In this document: one piece after another, positions 59,605-64,000 of the stretch
Layout: each line of letters opens with the position of its first letter
How positions within the stretch are numbered: position 1 is the stretch's first letter
Source: Candidatus Flexifilum breve
GTDB lineage: Bacteria > Chloroflexota > Anaerolineae > Aggregatilineales > Phototrophicaceae
Length of the DNA: 64,000 bases
Assembly: GCA_016717205.1 (NCBI GenBank)
Contig: JADKGC010000001.1
Location: forward strand, 1,426,001 to 1,490,000
Reading direction: 5' to 3'
The notes under the pieces: generated by a model
Database searches by the model: none
Seen by the model: the letters and a program-made list of their open reading frames with translations, nothing else
Told to the model about the DNA's origin: nothing
Position numbers and translations under genes: made by a program

Positions 59605-60252
59605 ATGGCAGACCTACACGAAATTTTGGCCATCACCGAGGCACAGCATAAACATCTGTGTCCGCGTCAGGTCCTTGGTGTGCGCATGGGGTTGTACGCG
59701 GCGGAACTGCTCGGGCTGGATCTCCCCCAGTCGGATAAGCGCGTGCTGACCTTTGTCGAGACGGATGGCTGCTTCGCGGACGGCATCGCCGCCGCGACTG
59801 GCTGCACGCTCGGACATCGCACCTTGCGCCATATCGATCACGGCAAATCGGCGGCGGTGTTTGTAGATACCAAAACCGAGCTGGCGATTCGGATTCACCC
59901 TGCGCCCGAAGCGCGTCATCTCGCGGCCTCCTCTCTGCCGGACGCGAAGAGCCGCTGGCACGCGCAGTTGGAAGCCTATCAGGTGTTGTCGAACATGGAT
60001 TTGTTCGTGGCTCAGGAAGTGATCTTGAACCTCTCCGTGCACGATCTCGTCAGCCGACCGGGCATCCGCGTGACCTGTGCAGTCTGTGGCGAAGAGATTA
60101 TCAACGAGCGCGAGGTCATCAGCGGCGGTCAGCCGCTCTGTCGTAACTGCGCGGGTGAAGCCTATTTTCAGGTGAAGTGTGATTCAGCGTGGTTGGCCGA
60201 CCCCGCAGTGATCAGCCCTGACGAGCGGATCCTGAGCCAGATCGGTGGTTGA
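59605..60252 (+). CDS. FmdE-family protein with C-terminal zinc finger
   Basis: The 215-residue protein has the FmdE layout: HKHLCPRQVLGVRMGLYAAELLGLDLP near residues 16-42, VETDGCFADGIAAATGCTLGHRTLRHIDHGKSA near 52-85, and a C-terminal zinc finger CAVCGEEIINEREVISGGQPLCRNC. FmdE proteins were first seen beside tungsten/molybdenum formylmethanofuran dehydrogenases and are found near other molybdoenzymes, where a role in cofactor handling is presumed. The location between the Fe-S gene and mobA supports this. Confidence 0.88.
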   Translation: MADLHEILAITEAQHKHLCPRQVLGVRMGLYAAELLGLDLPQSDKRVLTFVETDGCFADGIAAATGCTLGHRTLRHIDHGKSAAVFVDTKTELAIRIHPAPEARHLAASSLPDAKSRWHAQLEAYQVLSNMDLFVAQEVILNLSVHDLVSRPGIRVTCAVCGEEIINEREVISGGQPLCRNCAGEAYFQVKCDSAWLADPAVISPDERILSQIGG

Positions 60253-60256
60253 ACCG

Positions 60257-60844
60257 ATGGCGGCGCAAATCGCGATTCTCGCGGGGGGGCAGTCCCGGCG
60301 CATGGGCACGGACAAGAGCTTTGTCCGACTGAACGAAAAGCCGCTGCTCCAACACGTGATCGAGCGCGTCTCAGCCTTGCAACTGCCGCTCGTGTTGATC
60401 GCCAATGACCCCGCGAAATACGCTGATTTTGGCCTGCCGGTGATCACCGATGTGCTTCCCAACGCTGGATCGTTAGGCGGGATTTACACGGCGGTGCAGC
60501 ACGGGGACGCCGAATACACGCTGTGCGTAGCCTGTGACATGCCCTTCCTCAACCCGGCGCTCCTCCGCCACCTGCTCGATCAAGCGACTGGTGTCGATGC
60601 CGTGGTGCCGTTCGTCCACGGAACCGCCCATGCCCTGCACGCGGTCTACCGCCGCACGTGTCACGCAGTCATGCGGGAACAGATTCTGAGCGGCGATCTG
60701 ACTATTCGCCGGGTATTTCCGCAAGTCAACACCCGCTGGGTGAGCGCCGACGAGCTGTGCTTGCTGGATCCCGATTTGCGCTCGCTGGTCAACGTGAATA
60801 CCCCGGATGAGTTAGCGCTGTTCCACACCGCCACGCCTGAATAA
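60257..60844 (+). CDS. mobA: Molybdenum cofactor guanylyltransferase
   Basis: MobA attaches GMP to molybdopterin to give the bis-MGD cofactor needed by DMSO-reductase-type enzymes. The 195-residue protein starts MAAQIAILAGGQSRRMGTDKS, the nucleotide-binding signature L-A-G-G-x-S-x-R-M-G-x-D-K, and has DMPFLNPALLRHLL (metal-binding Asp) and NVNTPDELA at the C-terminus. An in-frame GTG 4 codons upstream overlaps the previous stop; the ATG at 60257 is preferred. Co-location with the reductase genes supports its role. Confidence 0.95.
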   Translation: MAAQIAILAGGQSRRMGTDKSFVRLNEKPLLQHVIERVSALQLPLVLIANDPAKYADFGLPVITDVLPNAGSLGGIYTAVQHGDAEYTLCVACDMPFLNPALLRHLLDQATGVDAVVPFVHGTAHALHAVYRRTCHAVMREQILSGDLTIRRVFPQVNTRWVSADELCLLDPDLRSLVNVNTPDELALFHTATPE

Positions 60845-60886
60845 CGGTTCAATCGACGGTAAATTCAGAGTGATGGGTGACTGCGC

Positions 60887-62062
60887 TCACTTCACCGTGA
60901 TATAGCGCCGAACCACAAAGATCGCGACCAGATTCAAGCCAATCGCCACCAGACAATTCGCCAGCAGCCCGGAAGCGAACAGCAGCGGAGCAACGGGGGT
61001 CAGCAGCGCGCGCCCCAAGGTCACCGCGGTCATCAGCACCGTCATATACATCGCGCGGGCATTCGGGCTCAGCTCGGTGGCGAGCGGAATGCTGGCGACG
61101 ACGCTCAATTCAAACGTGAGATAGAAGAAGAACAGCCCGACCAGCGCCAGATTCAGATTTACCCCGGTCAACGGCAGGATGAGGCACGCCAGAATATTGC
61201 CGCTCACACCAAGCAGCACCAAGCGCCGCTTGCCAAACTTGTCGGCAAAAAAGGTCACGATGCCCTCGCCGCCCAGTTCCGACAACCCGATGACCGCGGC
61301 GGCCACCGCCAGCGCGGCCAGTTGAATGCCGAACGACGCTTCAATCCACGTGCCGAAAACCACACTCACCAGTTGATTCGCCGCGCTGATGCTGAAGCCG
61401 AGGCATAGCCCGGCCAGCGCCATCGGGCCGCTGACGGCGGCGCGCAGCGCGGGCAGCAGCGCCCCATGCTGCGCGACGGGTGCATCGCGCTCAACCCGGA
61501 ACCAGACCAGCAGAAAACTCAGCCCGGCGAGCAGCGCCAGCGCCAGAAACGGCGTCTGCCAGTTGTACGTCGCGAGCAGCCACGTCATGGCCGGGACGCC
61601 GAACAGGAACGCGCCGGACCACGCCAGTTCGACCATACCCAGATACAGGCCGCGCCGCTGATACGGCACTTTGTCGCCAATATACGCCTGCATCGCCGGG
61701 CCAAGTGCCGTTCGTCCCAAGGCGCCGAACAGCAGCGCCAGCGCCAGCCCGGTGAAATCGGGCAGGATGAACACGCTGACCATGCCCGCCACGTACAGCA
61801 GCAGCCCGAGGAGCATGGTGAATTTGCGCCCGCGCTGTTCGGAGACGCGCCCCATGAACGGCGAAACCAGCCCGAGGAGCTGCATCAGCGTGAGCACGCT
61901 CACAATGGCGCCGACTTCGACGTTCACGCCGCGCGCGAACACGGGCAGCAGCGGGTAGATCATGCGCACGCCCGTGTCGGTGATCGTGCGCGTTCCGGTC
62001 AGTAAGGCGACGACCGGCAGCATGGGCGAGATCTTCCGCTTTTCGACCGAAGACGACATCAT
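60887..62062 (-). CDS. MFS transporter
   Basis: The 391-residue protein has 12 hydrophobic segments and an MFS motif near residues 68-80 (GRVSEQRGRKFTMLLG, the R-x-x-R-R loop variant). Pro/Gly-rich helix ends and a long cytoplasmic loop (RVERDAPVAQHGALLPALRA) mark the domain boundary. It belongs to drug/sugar-efflux-like MFS proteins. No substrate can be assigned. It converges on mobA from the opposite strand with 42 nt between stops. Confidence 0.88.
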   Translation of the reverse strand: MMSSSVEKRKISPMLPVVALLTGTRTITDTGVRMIYPLLPVFARGVNVEVGAIVSVLTLMQLLGLVSPFMGRVSEQRGRKFTMLLGLLLYVAGMVSVFILPDFTGLALALLFGALGRTALGPAMQAYIGDKVPYQRRGLYLGMVELAWSGAFLFGVPAMTWLLATYNWQTPFLALALLAGLSFLLVWFRVERDAPVAQHGALLPALRAAVSGPMALAGLCLGFSISAANQLVSVVFGTWIEASFGIQLAALAVAAAVIGLSELGGEGIVTFFADKFGKRRLVLLGVSGNILACLILPLTGVNLNLALVGLFFFYLTFELSVVASIPLATELSPNARAMYMTVLMTAVTLGRALLTPVAPLLFASGLLANCLVAIGLNLVAIFVVRRYITVK

Positions 62063-62201
62063 GAGCGCTGTCCTAAATCACTGGGAATTGGGTAGGCTCT
62101 CAGTATGGCACAGGGTCAATCAGTTTGTCTAGGGTTCAGAATAGTTCTGATATCTCAATCCCCGCCACACCGCTGAGCGGGGGCATGATGGGAAACGCGC
62201 G

Positions 62202-63419
62202 TCACTCAGACGGGAGAGTGTCCGCATCCACGAGCCATTCCACAAACGGATCGCGATAGCGCCGCCACTGCTTTGCGCCCTGCGCCATTTCGTCGTCAGT
62301 GAGTAGGCACGCATCGAGCGCAGCGCGGATCGCGGCCTGATCCATCTCGATCCCAATCACGACGAGTTCCTGTCGGCGGTCGCCATATTCGCCCTCAAAC
62401 TCGCGCTTGATCTCCGCCACGAGCGCCGGATCGTCCGGGTATTCATCGTCGGGCGTGTTGGCCCACCACTCACCGCCGTAATCGAGCGTGATGACATCGC
62501 CCGCTTGTGACCACACGCCAACCAGGTTGTGCCGGGTCGCCAGCCACACGAAGCCTTTAGAGCGCAGCACACGGTCGAGCGCCGCGCTTTCGAGCACATC
62601 CAGCAAGCGCTGCGGATGAAACGGTCGGCGCGCCCGGTACACAAAGCTGCTCACTCCATACTCTTCAGTCTCCGGCGTGTGCGGCGCGCCAGAGAGCCAC
62701 TCGGAAAAAGTTGCGGCGCGGTCAAAGTCGAACCGCCCTGTATTCAGAATCTCCGTCAGCGCGACCTGTCCGTGATCGGCACAGATCAGTTGCGCTTGCG
62801 GGTTCAGCTTGCGCAGCAGTGCCTCAAGGCGGTGCCGCTCTTCCGGCTGTACCAGATCGATCTTGTTGAGGATCACCACATCCGCGAACTCGATTTGATC
62901 GACCAGCAGATCGACAATCGTGCGTTCGTCGTCAATGGTCACGCCGATGCCGCGTTCCGCCATCGTATCGAGCGACGCGAATTCGCGCAGGATGTTATGC
63001 GCATCCACCACCGTGACCATCGTATCCAGCCGGGTGAGCGCGGACAAACCACCGTCGGTCTCGCTCAGGGGAAAGGTGAAGGTCTCGGCGACGGGCAGCG
63101 GCTCTGAGATGCCGGACGATTCGATCAGCAGGTAGTCGAAGCGTCCTTCGCGTGCCAACCGGGCAACTTCCACGAGGAGATCGTCGCGCAGGGTGCAGCA
63201 GATGCAGCCATTGGACATCTGCACCAGCTTCTCATCGGTGCGGCTGAGCCCGGCGCCGCCGTCGCGCACCAACTGCGCATCGATGTTGACTTCGCTCATG
63301 TCGTTGACGATCACCGCGACGCGCAGGCCTGCGCGGTTGTGCAGGATGTGATTGAGCAGCGTCGTCTTGCCCGCGCCCAAAAAACCAGATAGAACCGTGA
63401 CCGGGAGTCTAGTCGTCAT
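62202..63419 (-). CDS. COG0523-family (CobW-like) metallochaperone GTPase
   Basis: The 405-residue protein has a P-loop SGFLGAGKTTLLNHIL (residues 10-25), the metal-binding motif NGCICCTLRDDLLVE (the CxCC signature, near 70), NKIDLVQ (base recognition) and a CobW_C-terminal domain (VSSFVYRARRPFHPQRLLDVLE...). This family moves Zn2+ or other metals to client proteins during scarcity. A polar Asp-rich insertion (YPDDPALVAEIKREFEG) lies near residue 340. The start overlaps the L28 stop by 4 nt, so both are one transcript. Zur-controlled COG0523 proteins behave like this. Confidence 0.93.
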   Translation of the reverse strand: MTTRLPVTVLSGFLGAGKTTLLNHILHNRAGLRVAVIVNDMSEVNIDAQLVRDGGAGLSRTDEKLVQMSNGCICCTLRDDLLVEVARLAREGRFDYLLIESSGISEPLPVAETFTFPLSETDGGLSALTRLDTMVTVVDAHNILREFASLDTMAERGIGVTIDDERTIVDLLVDQIEFADVVILNKIDLVQPEERHRLEALLRKLNPQAQLICADHGQVALTEILNTGRFDFDRAATFSEWLSGAPHTPETEEYGVSSFVYRARRPFHPQRLLDVLESAALDRVLRSKGFVWLATRHNLVGVWSQAGDVITLDYGGEWWANTPDDEYPDDPALVAEIKREFEGEYGDRRQELVVIGIEMDQAAIRAALDACLLTDDEMAQGAKQWRRYRDPFVEWLVDADTLPSE

Positions 63420-63658
63420 ATGGTCAACGCCTTCAAACTCAAGCCATGACGCCGCAAGAACTCCGGAAGCCCAATCTTGTCAATCGTGCGCAGTTCGCGC
63501 GCCGTCACGCGCACTTTGACGAACTGCCCTGTCGCTTCTACATAGATCGCTTTGGATTGCAGATTCGGGTTGAACTTGCGCCGGGTCGCTCGCATCGAAA
63601 ACGAGCGATCATTGCCGAACATGGGTTTGGTCTGGGTGATTTTGTGTTTTCCTGCCAT
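63416..63658 (-). CDS. rpmB: Ribosomal protein L28, cysteine-free (zinc-independent) form
   Basis: The 80-residue protein starts MAGKHKITQTKPMFGNDRSF and continues SMRATRRKFNPNLQSKAIYVEATGQFVKVRVTARELRTIDKIGLPEFL, the L28 body. Standard zinc-binding L28 has two CxxC pairs (e.g. near the N-terminus); none is present here. C- forms replace the zinc form under zinc limitation. Upstream start options include an ATG at 63736, which would add 26 residues out of family; the ATG at 63658 is preferred. The coupling with the COG0523 GTPase supports a zinc-starvation unit. Confidence 0.92.
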   Translation of the reverse strand: MAGKHKITQTKPMFGNDRSFSMRATRRKFNPNLQSKAIYVEATGQFVKVRVTARELRTIDKIGLPEFLRRHGLSLKALTI

Positions 63659-63739
63659 TTGGCTGCTTTCGTTTCTCGTGTCTGACAGAATCGTCAGCGT
63701 AACTGAACCGCTGAACGAATGCGGACGAAATTCCAATCA

Positions 63740-63794
63740 CATAAATGATACGAAATCTCATTTATGGACAATATTGATACCATGTCTCATTTAT
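63740..63794. promoter_or_regulatory. Palindromic operator region of the L28/COG0523 unit (Zur-type candidate)
   Basis: A perfect palindrome, CATAAATGA (63740-63748)/TCATTTATG (63758-63766), contains TGATACGAAATCTCATTTAT. A second imperfect copy, TGATACCATGTCTCATTTAT, starts 29 nt later (63775-63794). Tandem copies 82-136 nt upstream of the L28 start fit a repressor that blocks the promoter. A Zur-type (zinc uptake regulator) protein is the natural candidate because both genes downstream are zinc-stress genes. Confidence 0.65.
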
Positions 63795-63945
63795 AATCAC
63801 AAGGGCAAGTTGGCGGTCGTGATGTTACGGTACCTGAGAGGCGCGAAAACTAGGCCACGCCCCTGCACCATGTCGAAACAGCTCGCTGCAAGGATTCAGG
63901 TGGCACGCTAACCGTGTCGTGCGTCAATACCTATCGGAGAACCTG

Positions 63946-64000
63946 ATGAAGTGGTCAACAAACGCTCTGACCTATCGAAGCGGCCTTCACACAACGGTCA
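63946..64000 (+). CDS. Possible start of a gene running off the window
   Basis: An ATG preceded by CGGAGAACCTG (GGAG about 6 nt upstream) opens an 18-codon frame (MKWSTNALTYRSGLHTTV) that continues past the window edge. Too little is visible to judge. It is divergent from the L28/COG0523 unit. Confidence 0.3.
   Translation, partial: MKWSTNALTYRSGLHTTV

Noticed and set aside
63800..63945. A riboswitch or structured leader upstream of the final partial gene (GGTACCTGAGAGGCGCG... region).
   Set aside because: Some complementary segments exist, but the sequence matches no riboswitch consensus I can recall, and the downstream gene is not visible.

Overview
The window is GC-rich, densely coding DNA from a bacterium, probably a member of the Chloroflexota (Anaerolineae-like). 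This taxonomic guess rests on the gene families present (a NarG-gamma/HdrD-type Fe-S oxidoreductase, a urt-ure urea locus, Uma2 and DUF6883/DUF4926 proteins, a DmsC-type anchor) and on many short palindromic intergenic repeats. No rRNA, tRNA, CRISPR array or complete insertion sequence was seen.

Layout. 1-7.4 kb, minus strand: a truncated secreted repeat protein, a DUF420-like membrane protein, a DUF4926/DUF6883 pair behind a sucrase/ferredoxin-like protein, a membrane Fe-S oxidoreductase, and a large membrane protein broken by a frameshift. 7.5-12.8 kb: DinB-like protein, Uma2 nuclease, hisS, a large SPFH protein and an acidic protein. 13.1-18.3 kb: secreted alpha-carbonic anhydrase, lipB, a dienelactone-hydrolase relative lacking its nucleophile, an MFS exporter and a GNAT-like protein. 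18.35-19.72 kb: a lone restriction-endonuclease-like gene bounded by 26-bp perfect direct repeats, apparently an insertion in front of coaX. 19.8-25.2 kb: coaX, an orphan histidine kinase and two secreted proteins around a region of phased 8-bp repeats.

25.8-36.0 kb, minus strand, is one urea system: urtA-B-C-D-E (high-affinity urea ABC importer) followed by ureD-A-B-C-F-G. There is no ureE, but UreG carries a His-rich C-terminal tail. 37.1-48.8 kb, plus strand, is the most unusual locus: a LacI-type repressor, an ADP-ribosylglycohydrolase (ARH)-family enzyme, a sugar-type ABC importer without its own ATPase, a second ARH fused to beta-sandwich domains, a succinyl-CoA-synthetase-beta/ferredoxin protein, a succinyl-CoA-synthetase-alpha/citrate-synthase fusion, and a secreted esterase. 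Two copies of one 18-bp palindrome, one before lacI and one over the first codons of the first ARH gene, look like the operators of this locus. The second ARH gene has also absorbed, in frame, a palindromic repeat that is otherwise intergenic.

49.1-60.8 kb, plus strand, is a respiratory molybdoenzyme island: a GAF histidine kinase, a stand-alone DmsC paralogue and a NarL-type regulator, then DmsA-, DmsB- and DmsC-like subunits, a TorD-like chaperone, a multi-[4Fe-4S] protein, an FmdE-like protein and MobA. The final part holds an MFS transporter and a COG0523 GTPase coupled to a cysteine-free L28 ribosomal protein downstream of a palindromic operator, a likely zinc-starvation (Zur-type) unit.

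Dispersed repeats fill most gaps. They fall into at least three palindromic families: GGACG-N10-CGTCC, a GAATTC-centred C/G-rich palindrome, and the CCTCACCCC/GGGGTGAGG family. Some copies sit where terminators would be expected.
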